This document shows, in pieces, positions 9,105 through 19,706 of a stretch of DNA of 64,000 bases. The DNA is from Caenorhabditis remanei. Lineage: Eukaryota > Nematoda > Chromadorea > Rhabditida > Rhabditidae. A program made the translations under genes and the position numbers. Numbering within the stretch: the first letter of the stretch is position 1; every line of letters starts with the position of its first letter. Location of the stretch: positions 62,001 through 126,000 of the forward strand of contig NW_026526144.1 of the NCBI RefSeq assembly GCF_010183535.1, given 5' to 3'. The notes below the pieces were generated by a model. That model saw only the letters and a program-made list of their open reading frames with translations. It was not told where the DNA came from and made no database searches.

Positions 9105-9223
9105 GCTTACGACCATATCACGTTGAATGCACGCCATCCCGTCCGATCTGGCAAGTTAAGCAACGTTGAGTCCAGTTAGTACTTGGATCGGAGACGGCCT
9201 GGGAATCCTGGATGTTGTAAGCT
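9105..9223 (+). rRNA. rrn-4: 5S ribosomal RNA, copy 7
   Basis: No difference from copy 1 by eye; its spacer leads into the SL1 gene cut by N1. Confidence 0.96.
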
Positions 9224-9707
9224 TTTTGCATTTTTGAATTTGACATAGGATGAATTATTTTAAGTGCCGTTCTATTAGAGGTGCCGTTCTATTAGAGGTG
9301 CCGTTCTATTAGAGGTGCCGTTTTAATACAGTTTTTACAGAGTATATTGTTTAGTTCAATTTAACATTTTTTATTTCAAGAATAATGAGAGCGATTTTTA
9401 TAAACACAAATTTTCAGAGAAAAAAAAATCGAAAAATCAAAAATTTACGAATTTTTTTGCTTTTTTCAATTTTATTCATTTCCAAACTGTAACTTATTTT
9501 AATAAACGTGAATCAAACATTATTCCACTGCTTCACGTTGCCCATTTTGTTTCCAACACTGTGTTCAGTGCAATTCGGATTTTCAGACGACTGGGAAACA
9601 ATGTCAACGACATTTTTTCTCAAATATTTTTAGTTATTTTGTCTCCCCGAAAGGAGACGTTCCAAAATTTATAGCTAACGCCAAATTTCTTTGGGTCAGT
9701 TTCAATG

Positions 9708-10334
9708 GCGAGCCTGCTACAGCGGCGGGAGTCTACCTCACGGTAGGTCCGCTAGCTGTGATGTAAGAAATCATTAAACTCTTCATCAGTTTGGTTCATT
9801 TGTACAAAGTGGGTTTGTGCAGATGGGTCGAGTTCAGGGAACCCCAGGGTCTATGTGTTCATCACTACTATGCTGGTCAGTAGCTGCTTTGATGGTTTCG
9901 GACCCTGGGTATTTACCATCCCCCTCCCTTATATGAACAATGATTATTATCAGATCAGGATTCCTCCAACTATGTCATAGTCGTCGGGTGTTGGCACACC
10001 ACTGACTATGACGGAGTTTCCCGCCAGGAGCCTCACGGCCTTCAACTTTCCCTTTCAGGTTTGCACCCTCCAGATCCAGTCGGCATCCAACCGGTCCGCG
10101 CGTGTGTTCTTCAGGCCAGAGCTCTATTTCAGATCTAGAGACAGAGACCATCCGAAACACATTGCCAGATCAGATTGCGGTGGTTGGGCATCCATACTTC
10201 CGGGTCGCTACCCAACTCCTCCCTACCGCCCAAACGGAGAGCACCGGAATGATACTCTCCCCCAATGAGGAGCCGGTTTAGTGATTAGCTAACGCCGACT
10301 TTTATTTTTATGTTGGGGGCTTATCTGACGGTAT
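9708..10334 (-). promoter_or_regulatory. NeSL 3' UTR with conserved hairpins
   Basis: In R2-like elements the 3' UTR RNA is what the reverse transcriptase recognises for target-primed reverse transcription. Visible stems: 9760-9768 with 9780-9787 (gatgtaaga/tcttcatc, one bulge), and 9843-9851 with 9901-9909 (cccagggtc/gaccctggg). The second encloses catca/tgatg and ctac/gtag. The S elements keep the first hairpin with changed but still paired bases, which supports a real RNA fold. Confidence 0.65.
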
Positions 10335-12128
10335 TCACCGTGATACGCCTTGTCCAACGTTTTCTTGGAAGAACTGGTTCTGGCTGTTTTTGCCTGTTTG
10401 CCGAGCACCAGTTTGTTTTTTGGATCCTCGCCAATTTTTGCCTTTTTTGGACTTTGATCTTCTCTTTTTCTCTTCCTCCGATCTTTTCTCCTCCGGCCTT
10501 GTTTTAAAAGGCTGGAATCGATCTGAAACCTGGACATTATCCATCGGTTCGTCTCCGAATCTGACTTCCTGCTGGTCTTTTCTGCAGTACAGTTCGGTCA
10601 CGATTTTGTAGCTATCTCCGAAGATATGCCTCCAGTAGATTTGTTTGGAAGATTCAAGAGCAATCATGGAGATGTCTGGGATTAAGTTTCTGATTTGCCC
10701 ATCAGAGAGACCCAGCATTCTCAGAGAGTTTGAGGTGTCTGGCCAGTAGGATCCAAGACTTCCAACCACTAGTGGAAGGATTACTGCTCTCTTTCCCAGT
10801 CTTGCGAAGTAATCAATAAAGTGACTGTACTTTTTCATCTTCCAGTCCCACGCGGCTTCAATCGCAACAACTCCATTTTCGTATGGTACCGTAACATCCG
10901 CTAGTAGGACTTCCGGTCCATCTCTTTGTATCATGATGATATCTGGACGCTCTCTGGTTGGTCCGGGCTCCGTATCCACCATTATGTCATATAAGTTGTT
11001 GTTTTTTCTTCCTTTTATCACCTCTTGCAAGATTCTGTTTAAGACACGATCATGCCTTTGGGTGATTCCAGTTGAAAAGTTGTATTTGCAATGCTGGAGG
11101 ATGTGAGCCTGGGACTCGCATTCGTAGCCGCACCACCTGCAGTTTTTCGGAAGTTCTTTACTGAAGTTATTTCCATTGCAGACCAGCTGGCTCAGCCGTG
11201 CTGGGTGTACGAACTTTTGGGTGGATATGCTGCAGTTCTTTCCATCATTGACGAACTTATTCGATTGTGGGTGAAGTTGGAGCACTTGCACAACCTTGCT
11301 TTTGACTGGCTTGATTTCCAAGAAGGTCTTGAGCAACGCCGCTTTCACCAAGTCTTTCAGCTTCGTCACCAGTTTCATACTGTCAGCTTTCGAGAATACT
11401 TTGATCTGTGAGTTTTCTGATGCTTGTACTTCTAAAGCAATTTCACCATTTTCTGGGATGAATCTCATTGACTTAAGCGGTGCTCCTTGATTAACGCTGA
11501 GCGTTCGAATAGCTTCGTTCATTCTCGAGAAGAGGCTGTAACCTCCTTTCGTGATTGCTTTCTTGGTGTTCAGGTACTCGCACTGCTCTTCGAGCGTAAC
11601 TTTCTGGGTTTTCAGTCCCATCACCTTCGCCGTGATTCTGCTCAACGCTTTCTTGTGGATGGAGGAGATGTATTCGTCGTCTGACCACAGTTTGAACAGT
11701 GTAGACGCCAAAAACGTTATGAGACACGTGAATCGAGGAGACAAGACTCCGAGTCCTCCATTCTTCACCGGAATTTGGAGATATTCGAGTGGTGATCCTC
11801 GAATAGGGATGTTGTGATACACCTTCACACTTTTCATGACTGTGTTCTCAAACTCCTTTAACTCCGTCAGCTTTGGAGTGGCGTTTCTGTACATGTGTTG
11901 CAGTCTCGGCAGAATGAATGCCTTTAGCACATCAAGTTTCTGGTTCGGCGCCAGATCTGTATCATGGACCTTTTGGAGTTCCGCGGCTATCTGAGTCAGG
12001 GATTCTGATTCCGAGGCTCTACCACCGTTTCCTGTTTTGACTCCGAGATACTTGTAGGTATCCCCATCCTTCATAGTCCGAATGGCCATTCCTTGAATCT
12101 TAATTCGTGCAAACTGGTCAACACTTCC
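10335..12128 (-). pseudogene. NeSL N1 ORF, C-terminal part after the frameshift
   Basis: Continues the N1 polyprotein after the frameshift. It covers the region downstream of the reverse transcriptase catalytic core, then the CCHC knuckle (CRWCGYECESQAHILQHC) and the restriction-like endonuclease (RHDRVLNRI, then RPDI and LLADVTVPYE, the PD-D/E-type catalytic core). The tail is rich in K, R, E and S. The first in-frame ATG is at 12089, but the reading should begin at the broken poly-T. Stop TGA at 10335-10337. Confidence 0.9.
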
Positions 12129-15100
12129 TTTTTTTGATTGTCAGTGAAGCACACTTCTTTGGCTTGAAAATCAGTGCAACACTTCGACAATCCTTGTCCA
12201 GTTGATTGAGCATATCTTGCATCTCTTCCTTATTGTTGGTAAGGATGGCAAGATCATCAGCGAACGCCAGACACCGTACGTCATTGCTCACGCAACTGTA
12301 ACCTATCTTTCTCGCCTGGTGTCTTCGGATGATGCCTTCGAGACAGATGTTGAATAGAGTTGGCGAGATGGGATCACCCTGTTTAACTCCGGCTTCAATC
12401 ATGATGTTCTGGGTTTTCTGCTCAGCTGTCTTGACTCTCATTGACGATCCATCATACATATCACTGATTATGTTGATAACTGATGCAGGATACCCGAATG
12501 AGGCAAGTGATCTTCTGATCAACTCATGTGGCACGCTTCCGAAAGCATTTGTCAAGTCTAGCCATGCGCATGACAGGTTTCGGTTGAGAACTGTGGCAGT
12601 GTCTATGCACATTCGCAGAATTCCGATTGACTCATTGCATCCATCGATCGCCTGGAAGCCTCGTTGGCATCTACTGATGACTCCAGGAACTGAGGAGATT
12701 CTCCTGTTCCAGACTGAGGAGTAAAGTTTGTAAACAGTAGCCATCAGAGAGATGGGTCTCCAATTCTCTGGCTTCTTTCTTTCCTCTTCAGTGCAATCTT
12801 TCGGTAGCAGAACCGTTTCCGCTTCTTTCCAGTGGCTCGGAATCTTTCCGTGTTGTCGACATTCATCGAACAACAACGCCAAACGTTCACCTTCCGGATC
12901 GAACCATTTCAGATCACTGTACTTCACTCCATCAGTTCCGGGAGAGGTGTCTTTGATCTTTGCAAGAATCGCTTTCACTTCTCCTCCCGAGATCGGATCT
13001 TCAATGCTTGGGTCCACTTTTGCTCTTTTGATTCCACTGCACACAGTATTCAATGCTTCTTCTGTTACTGGTTGTGCTTTCAGGGTTTGCCTGAAGTGGT
13101 TTTCCACGACGTTAATATCAATTTCGCATCGTGCGGAGTGTTTCCCAATTATCACATTGAAAGTCTTTGCTCGGTTCTTGGCATACTGGATTCTGAGCGG
13201 CTCGTTAGATTCTTTTACAAATCGATCTTTTGGTTTCACCGCTTCTGTCCTTCTGCTCGTCTGCGTCGCCATCTCACCTTCATTCAGCAATGGTGGTGGG
13301 CATCTTGCAGTTATCTTATCTACCAGATACTTGTTCCCATTGTGTGCCTTGACGATGGCGGCAGTGAGTGAGTCGGCAATCCAGGTTAGTGTCTGGATGT
13401 TAGACCCTTGCTCTTGGTACGATTCCATTTGTCTATCGAACCAAGTTCTCACTTGCTCAATGAGCTTCGCCGGCTCCCCTTTTGGTTGAACTTTCTTCGT
13501 CAGCCCCCCTTTTGGTTGAGCTTTCTTCGACGACTCCCCTTTTGGCTGAGTTGTCTTTGCCTGCAGATTCTTTTTGCCATACTTTCCCTTCCTCTTTGAC
13601 GTTTGCTTTTTCGTCACTTCTGGGCTAACAATTCTCATTGCTGGCAGGCTTGGAGTCACTTTCGGTTCCGTAGTGGGCTCTTTCGTTGGTGGACTGTTGC
13701 TTGTCACCTCCATCTCTTCAGTTTCTCCCGCAAGTGGCAGAAACTTTCCAGGTGAGACTACTTTGATCTCTGGACCAATGAATTGTCTCTTGGCTTCTGG
13801 AGAGATGTTTGGTGATCGTTCCGTCACCACTCCTCTCTTTCTATTCTTTCCCGCCACCTTCCAGCCTTCATCTTCTTGTTCTGGCTCGCGACTCTTCGGT
13901 GTCTCTTGTTGTTGTGGAACGGGATCCACTTCCATGTTTCCTACATCCATCATCGGTGTAGCTGAACGAGAACACGTCGGACAGACCATACACTGGCTGC
14001 TGCGACTTGTGGGTCTACTTTGGGTGAAACTTTTTCCCGGAGAGTTATAATATTTGATTTTTTCAGCAAATATCTCGTAATTGGGTTTCAGTTCTTCAAG
14101 GAGATTTCGCCGGAAGTTTTTCACGTCTTCCTCTACTTCCTCCATTTCCCATTCGGTATCTTGGATGAAGGCTTCCGCCATTTTCATCACAAATACCCCA
14201 CAGTTGTAGCTGTCTCTTTGTCTTGGCTTTTCATCCTGTTCTTTTGGGATAATCAGTCCAAGTTCGTTCACCAAATCTTCAATATAACTACTCATTCGCG
14301 ATCCAGTCGGATCATAGAATGCAGCAATACCATTCGAAATGGTCAAGAGCGTCCAGTGTTCATCTGCACAGATCGGAAAGACGACTCTTTTCTTTCCGCC
14401 TTCCAGATTCCTCTGGATAAGTGGGACTAGGTCCACTCTCGCGGGGAACTGATAATTGAGTGGATCAATTATGTTCACGGAGTCATAGTTTTCCACTCTC
14501 ATCTTCAAGAACGCCATCATGATATCTGTATCAATGTATGCATCCTTTCCCGTTTCATTTATCAAGCTCCACACGTTGATTCCTGGTTTTGGACGAACCT
14601 CTTTGGGTTCTTCATCCTCACTCAACGTGATGATTTCCTGGATTTCTTGACAAATGGAGGAATCTGAGGACTGGCTCGATTTCCTTGAGCTTTTCGATGG
14701 TGAGTTGTTCCCTTTCGGATTGATACTGAGCGCCTGATTTTCATTTTCAGGGCTTTCCATATCTGGAATATCTTCCGATGGGGACTTTTCCTGGTCGTCC
14801 TTATGAGACGAGGTCAGGAATTTCAACATTGCACCATTTTCAGTCTTCTTCTCCTCATCAACAGTAGCTTTCGGCTTTCTCAGGTCAGTAAATGGGGCAG
14901 CATCACTGAGCTGATTGGCAGCTTGCTGTCTTGTGGAGAGATGTTCCACTTTCTCAACAGTATCCGATTCCTCATACTTGTGTTCATGCACATACAGAAG
15001 GTGATTCACGATCCACTTCGTACCGCATTTGTCTTTCGGCTCGTACTCACTGCACATGCTACACTTGTATATGAACGTGGCTTGAAGATGGTGTTTATCC

Positions 15101-15555
15101 TTCATGTGTCTTTTCATGTGCCTGGTAGCGCGGGTCCCTCTCCCACGGGTTTGGGTACATTGCCGACAGAGCGGACACAAGATGTTATTCTTGTTGGGAA
15201 GGTCAATCGCGAATGTGATCTTACCTTCTTCTCTGTGCACAATCTCCAGCTCATCAGTCAGAGTATACACATTGCTGATTCGAGCCCCTCCTCTCGATGG
15301 TTTCGGAGGCGATCTTTTAGTCGTCTGGGGATTACTTCTCAGTTTTAGCAGGTTATATTTATACCCGCATACTGTCACCGTTTTGTCATCGGCCGGGTTA
15401 GTACTGGCTGCCTGAGCATATGTTCTGGCTACAGGTTTCCACGTCATTTCACATTGACTATTTGACATAGTATTTCTAGAATTATCACCGGTTTTGTTAG
15501 TCTGGTTATCATTCACAGGTTTAAAATATACATTTGTCATGATGTTGTTAATCAA
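12118..15555 (-). pseudogene. NeSL N1 ORF, N-terminal part up to the frameshift
   Basis: 1145 codons from ATG 15555. Two C2H2-type fingers (CPLC...H, CSMC...H), then a Ulp1-like cysteine protease with His in CADEHW, Asp in AFYDPTGS and Cys in RDSYNCGVF. Next a CMVCPTC cluster, KPKG-rich repeats, then reverse transcriptase motifs (ENWRPISL, AWLDLTNAFGS, GVKQGDPISPTLFN, AFADD). Seven T at 12129-12135, where the other copies have six, shift the frame, and the reading ends about four residues later. One base deletion would reopen it, so this may be a young loss or an assembly error. Confidence 0.92.
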
Positions 15556-15964
15556 TACTTTTTTGTCTTTCTTTTTGACAGTTTGTTCTGATTTATTTTT
15601 TCACAGTAATTTGTTGTGTCAATGCAAAAATTTCGCCCAAGTTTCAGGTCACCCGAGGTTGTTCGATGAGTTCTCCTTTGAGAGTTATTGATTCAGTGGG
15701 AGTTTCCTCCGCCACAAAAATCAATACCCTTTTCCACCAATTCCTTCTCTCCCGCGTGAACTAAATCAAATTTTGCCAGAAAATAAATTTTCCGACAAGA
15801 ATTGATAATTTGAAAATCGCGGAAAATTTCGCGCGGAATTCGCTCACTTTCTCGAAGATTCTCCGCTCGAATCTTCTGGAAAATTTCGAGAAAATGCGCG
15901 AAGAATTCGAAAATTCTCGCGCACTCCTCGCAAATTCCAGGAGGTCAAACAGATTATCTGTCGA

Positions 15965-15991
15965 GGGGGGGGAGGGGGATTGGGGGCGGGG
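15965..15991 (+). other. Conserved G-rich run in the NeSL 5' UTR
   Basis: Four G runs (8, 5, 5 and 4) separated by one to three bases: a quadruplex-type pattern on the + strand, which is the template strand for element transcription. Present also in N5 (52727-52755) and N6 (63919-63944) with varying run lengths. Confidence 0.6.
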
Positions 15992-16052
15992 CTATCAAGA
16001 AATACAGTAGCCTTAGCTGACTGTTTTCAACTCTTCACAAGAGATCTCACGG

Positions 16053-16156
16053 ACTGGTCCTAGACAGCCGAAGTGTTTCTAGACCTTTCTCTTTCCACTC
16101 AGGAACTGGTCCTAGACAGCCGAAGTGTTTCTAGACCTCCTCTCTTCACACCTTTT
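16053..16156. repeat. 52-bp tandem duplication in N1 5' UTR
   Basis: actggtcctagacagccgaa starts at 16053 and again at 16105. N5 has a single copy, which accounts for nearly all the length difference between N1 and N5. Tandem 5' repeats can be promoter units in non-LTR elements; here a role is only inferred. Confidence 0.8.
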
Positions 16157-16221
16157 CTCTCCACTTTGGAAGTCCGCCAACAACTGTCCACTTCGTGGTC
16201 CAGAGTGACTATTCCTATATA

Positions 16222-16360
16222 CGAAACAAAAGAAATTCGATAGGTCTCTGTCAGTTTGTGATTACACAAAAAGGATTCGAAATTTCTTTTTGTTTCGCAA
16301 GAGAAACCGTAATAACCTTTATTACACTCACTCAGAGTGTGTATCGTAGTTAATACGATA
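16222..16360 (-). promoter_or_regulatory. Hairpin cluster at the NeSL 5' end
   Basis: Successive palindromes: 16222-16240 with 16277-16297 (cgaaacaaaagaaattcga type, few bulges), enclosing tttgtg/cacaaa (16255-16270); gtaataa/ttattac (16309-16325); acactc/gagtgt (16324-16340); tatcgta/tacgata (16342-16360). The last ends 9 bp from the element 5' end. R2-like elements can carry self-cleaving ribozymes or initiation structures here; I could not fit an HDV-like fold by eye. Confidence 0.55.
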
Positions 16361-16554
16361 AAAGTTGGGTTTACCTCAAACTTGGGTAATTAAACCGACG
16401 CTTTCGGCGTGCCCTCCGAGTAATGCTACGGCAACAGCCGACACGAATCGAACCCCGCGACCGCCACTATATTTCGACAAGGAGGCCTCGCAAAAAATTT
16501 TCGATTTTTTGAGAGGAGTGGAATTTATGTAGGAAATTAGGAGTGAGTAGAGAT

Positions 16555-16673
16555 GCTTACGACCATATCACGTTGAATGCACGCCATCCCGTCCGATCTG
16601 GCAAGTTAAGCAACGTTGAGTCCAGTTAGTACTTGGATCGGAGACGGCCTGGGAATCCTGGATGTTGTAAGCT
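16555..16673 (+). rRNA. rrn-4: 5S ribosomal RNA, copy 8
   Basis: No difference from copy 1 by eye; first 5S beyond the N1 5' end. Confidence 0.96.
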
Positions 16674-17088
16674 TTTTGCATTTTTGAATTTGACATAGGA
16701 TGAATTATTTTAAGTGCCGTTCTATTAGAGGTGCCGTTCTATTAGAGGTGCCGTTCTATTAGAGGTGCCGTTTTAATACAGTTTTTACAGAGTATATTGT
16801 TTAGTTCAATTTAACATTTTTTATTTCAAGAATAATGAGAGCGATTTTTATAAACACAAATTTTCAGAGAAAAAAAAATCGAAAAATCAAAAATTTACGA
16901 ATTTTTTTGCTTTTTTCAATTTTATTCATTTCCAAACTGTAACTTATTTTAATAAACGTGAATCAAACATTATTCCACTGCTTCACGTTGCCCATTTTGT
17001 TTCCAACACTGTGTTCAGTGCAATTCGGATTTTCAGACGACTGGGAAACAATGTCAACGACATTTTTTCTCAAATATTTTTAGTTATT

Positions 17089-17184
17089 TTGTCTCCCCGA
17101 AAGGAGACGTTCCAAAATTTATAGCTAACGCCAAATTTCTTTGGGTCAGTTTCAATGTTTACCTCAAACTTGGGTAATTAAACC
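17089..17184 (-). ncRNA. sls-1: SL1 RNA gene, copy 8
   Basis: Intact; paired with the 5S at 17343. Confidence 0.94.
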
Positions 17185-17342
17185 GACGCTTTCGGCGTGC
17201 CCTCCGAGTAATGCTACGGCAACAGCCGACACGAATCGAACCCCGCGACCGCCACTATATTTCGACAAGGAGGCCTCGCAAAAAATTTTCGATTTTTTGA
17301 GAGGAGTGGAATTTATGTAGGAAATTAGGAGTGAGTAGAGAT

Positions 17343-17461
17343 GCTTACGACCATATCACGTTGAATGCACGCCATCCCGTCCGATCTGGCAAGTTAAGCA
17401 ACGTTGAGTCCAGTTAGTACTTGGATCGGAGACGGCCTGGGAATCCTGGATGTTGTAAGCT
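17343..17461 (+). rRNA. rrn-4: 5S ribosomal RNA, copy 9
   Basis: No difference from copy 1 by eye; 788-bp spacing. Confidence 0.96.
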
Positions 17462-17876
17462 TTTTGCATTTTTGAATTTGACATAGGATGAATTATTTTA
17501 AGTGCCGTTCTATTAGAGGTGCCGTTCTATTAGAGGTGCCGTTCTATTAGAGGTGCCGTTTTAATACAGTTTTTACAGAGTATATTGTTTAGTTCAATTT
17601 AACATTTTTTATTTCAAGAATAATGAGAGCGATTTTTATAAACACAAATTTTCAGAGAAAAAAAAATCGAAAAATCAAAAATTTACGAATTTTTTTGCTT
17701 TTTTCAATTTTATTCATTTCCAAACTGTAACTTATTTTAATAAACGTGAATCAAACATTATTCCACTGCTTCACGTTGCCCATTTTGTTTCCAACACTGT
17801 GTTCAGTGCAATTCGGATTTTCAGACGACTGGGAAACAATGTCAACGACATTTTTTCTCAAATATTTTTAGTTATT

Positions 17877-17972
17877 TTGTCTCCCCGAAAGGAGACGTTC
17901 CAAAATTTATAGCTAACGCCAAATTTCTTTGGGTCAGTTTCAATGTTTACCTCAAACTTGGGTAATTAAACC
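17877..17972 (-). ncRNA. sls-1: SL1 RNA gene, copy 9
   Basis: Intact; paired with the 5S at 18131. Confidence 0.94.
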
Positions 17973-18130
17973 GACGCTTTCGGCGTGCCCTCCGAGTAAT
18001 GCTACGGCAACAGCCGACACGAATCGAACCCCGCGACCGCCACTATATTTCGACAAGGAGGCCTCGCAAAAAATTTTCGATTTTTTGAGAGGAGTGGAAT
18101 TTATGTAGGAAATTAGGAGTGAGTAGAGAT

Positions 18131-18249
18131 GCTTACGACCATATCACGTTGAATGCACGCCATCCCGTCCGATCTGGCAAGTTAAGCAACGTTGAGTCCA
18201 GTTAGTACTTGGATCGGAGACGGCCTGGGAATCCTGGATGTTGTAAGCT
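18131..18249 (+). rRNA. rrn-4: 5S ribosomal RNA, copy 10
   Basis: No difference from copy 1 by eye; 788-bp spacing. Confidence 0.96.
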
Positions 18250-18664
18250 TTTTGCATTTTTGAATTTGACATAGGATGAATTATTTTAAGTGCCGTTCTA
18301 TTAGAGGTGCCGTTCTATTAGAGGTGCCGTTCTATTAGAGGTGCCGTTTTAATACAGTTTTTACAGAGTATATTGTTTAGTTCAATTTAACATTTTTTAT
18401 TTCAAGAATAATGAGAGCGATTTTTATAAACACAAATTTTCAGAGAAAAAAAAATCGAAAAATCAAAAATTTACGAATTTTTTTGCTTTTTTCAATTTTA
18501 TTCATTTCCAAACTGTAACTTATTTTAATAAACGTGAATCAAACATTATTCCACTGCTTCACGTTGCCCATTTTGTTTCCAACACTGTGTTCAGTGCAAT
18601 TCGGATTTTCAGACGACTGGGAAACAATGTCAACGACATTTTTTCTCAAATATTTTTAGTTATT

Positions 18665-18760
18665 TTGTCTCCCCGAAAGGAGACGTTCCAAAATTTATAG
18701 CTAACGCCAAATTTCTTTGGGTCAGTTTCAATGTTTACCTCAAACTTGGGTAATTAAACC
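18665..18760 (-). ncRNA. sls-1: SL1 RNA gene, copy 10
   Basis: Intact; paired with the 5S at 18919. Confidence 0.94.
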
Positions 18761-18918
18761 GACGCTTTCGGCGTGCCCTCCGAGTAATGCTACGGCAACA
18801 GCCGACACGAATCGAACCCCGCGACCGCCACTATATTTCGACAAGGAGGCCTCGCAAAAAATTTTCGATTTTTTGAGAGGAGTGGAATTTATGTAGGAAA
18901 TTAGGAGTGAGTAGAGAT

Positions 18919-19037
18919 GCTTACGACCATATCACGTTGAATGCACGCCATCCCGTCCGATCTGGCAAGTTAAGCAACGTTGAGTCCAGTTAGTACTTGG
19001 ATCGGAGACGGCCTGGGAATCCTGGATGTTGTAAGCT
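18919..19037 (+). rRNA. rrn-4: 5S ribosomal RNA, copy 11
   Basis: No difference from copy 1 by eye; 788-bp spacing. Confidence 0.96.
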
Positions 19038-19452
19038 TTTTGCATTTTTGAATTTGACATAGGATGAATTATTTTAAGTGCCGTTCTATTAGAGGTGCCG
19101 TTCTATTAGAGGTGCCGTTCTATTAGAGGTGCCGTTTTAATACAGTTTTTACAGAGTATATTGTTTAGTTCAATTTAACATTTTTTATTTCAAGAATAAT
19201 GAGAGCGATTTTTATAAACACAAATTTTCAGAGAAAAAAAAATCGAAAAATCAAAAATTTACGAATTTTTTTGCTTTTTTCAATTTTATTCATTTCCAAA
19301 CTGTAACTTATTTTAATAAACGTGAATCAAACATTATTCCACTGCTTCACGTTGCCCATTTTGTTTCCAACACTGTGTTCAGTGCAATTCGGATTTTCAG
19401 ACGACTGGGAAACAATGTCAACGACATTTTTTCTCAAATATTTTTAGTTATT

Positions 19453-19548
19453 TTGTCTCCCCGAAAGGAGACGTTCCAAAATTTATAGCTAACGCCAAAT
19501 TTCTTTGGGTCAGTTTCAATGTTTACCTCAAACTTGGGTAATTAAACC
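19453..19548 (-). ncRNA. sls-1: SL1 RNA gene, copy 11
   Basis: Intact; last whole SL1 before N2. Confidence 0.94.
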
Positions 19549-19706
19549 GACGCTTTCGGCGTGCCCTCCGAGTAATGCTACGGCAACAGCCGACACGAAT
19601 CGAACCCCGCGACCGCCACTATATTTCGACAAGGAGGCCTCGCAAAAAATTTTCGATTTTTTGAGAGGAGTGGAATTTATGTAGGAAATTAGGAGTGAGT
19701 AGAGAT

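Larger units (their letters stand above)
5175..9707. repeat. 5S-SL1 tandem array, block 2
   Basis: Six 5S genes and five whole SL1 genes, ending in the SL1 gene split by N1. Unit lengths in order are 788, 788, 771, 788, 788 bp. Spacers are as in block 1. Confidence 0.95.
9708..16369 (-). mobile_element. NeSL-1-type non-LTR retrotransposon N1, full length, one frameshift
   Basis: A 6662-bp site-specific retrotransposon. Its 5' end is at 16369 and its 3' end at 9708, where the element runs straight into SL1 sequence with no poly(A), as in R2-like elements. It has an 814-bp 5' UTR with several hairpins, a 52-bp tandem duplication (16053-16156) and a G-rich run. One long ORF (15555 to 10335) is split by an extra T. 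A 627-bp structured 3' UTR follows. Domain order (zinc fingers, Ulp1-like protease, reverse transcriptase, CCHC knuckle, restriction-like endonuclease) and the SL1 target identify the NeSL clade. Very similar to N5. Confidence 0.95.
9639..16396 (-). pseudogene. SL1 RNA gene split by NeSL element N1
   Basis: The 27-nt 5' part (16370-16396: whole exon plus GTAAA) stays with its promoter. The 69-nt 3' part with Sm site and hairpin (9639-9707) lies 6.7 kb away. No target bases are lost or duplicated. Neither half can make a normal SL1 RNA. Confidence 0.93.

Noticed and set aside
10008..10268. 86-codon + strand ORF in the NeSL 3' UTR, present in several copies
   Set aside because: Lies antisense in a structured non-coding 3' UTR. 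Copies are too similar for conservation to be informative, and the frame is altered in N5 and N6.
12752..13489. 245-codon + strand ORF (and equivalents at 23353, 49514, 60720) opposite the NeSL ORF
   Set aside because: Antisense shadow of the reverse transcriptase coding region; open only because the sense frame is conserved.
16222..16369. HDV-like ribozyme at the NeSL 5' end
   Set aside because: Hairpins are clear, but I could not assign the double-pseudoknot helices or catalytic C by eye, so I report only the hairpin cluster.
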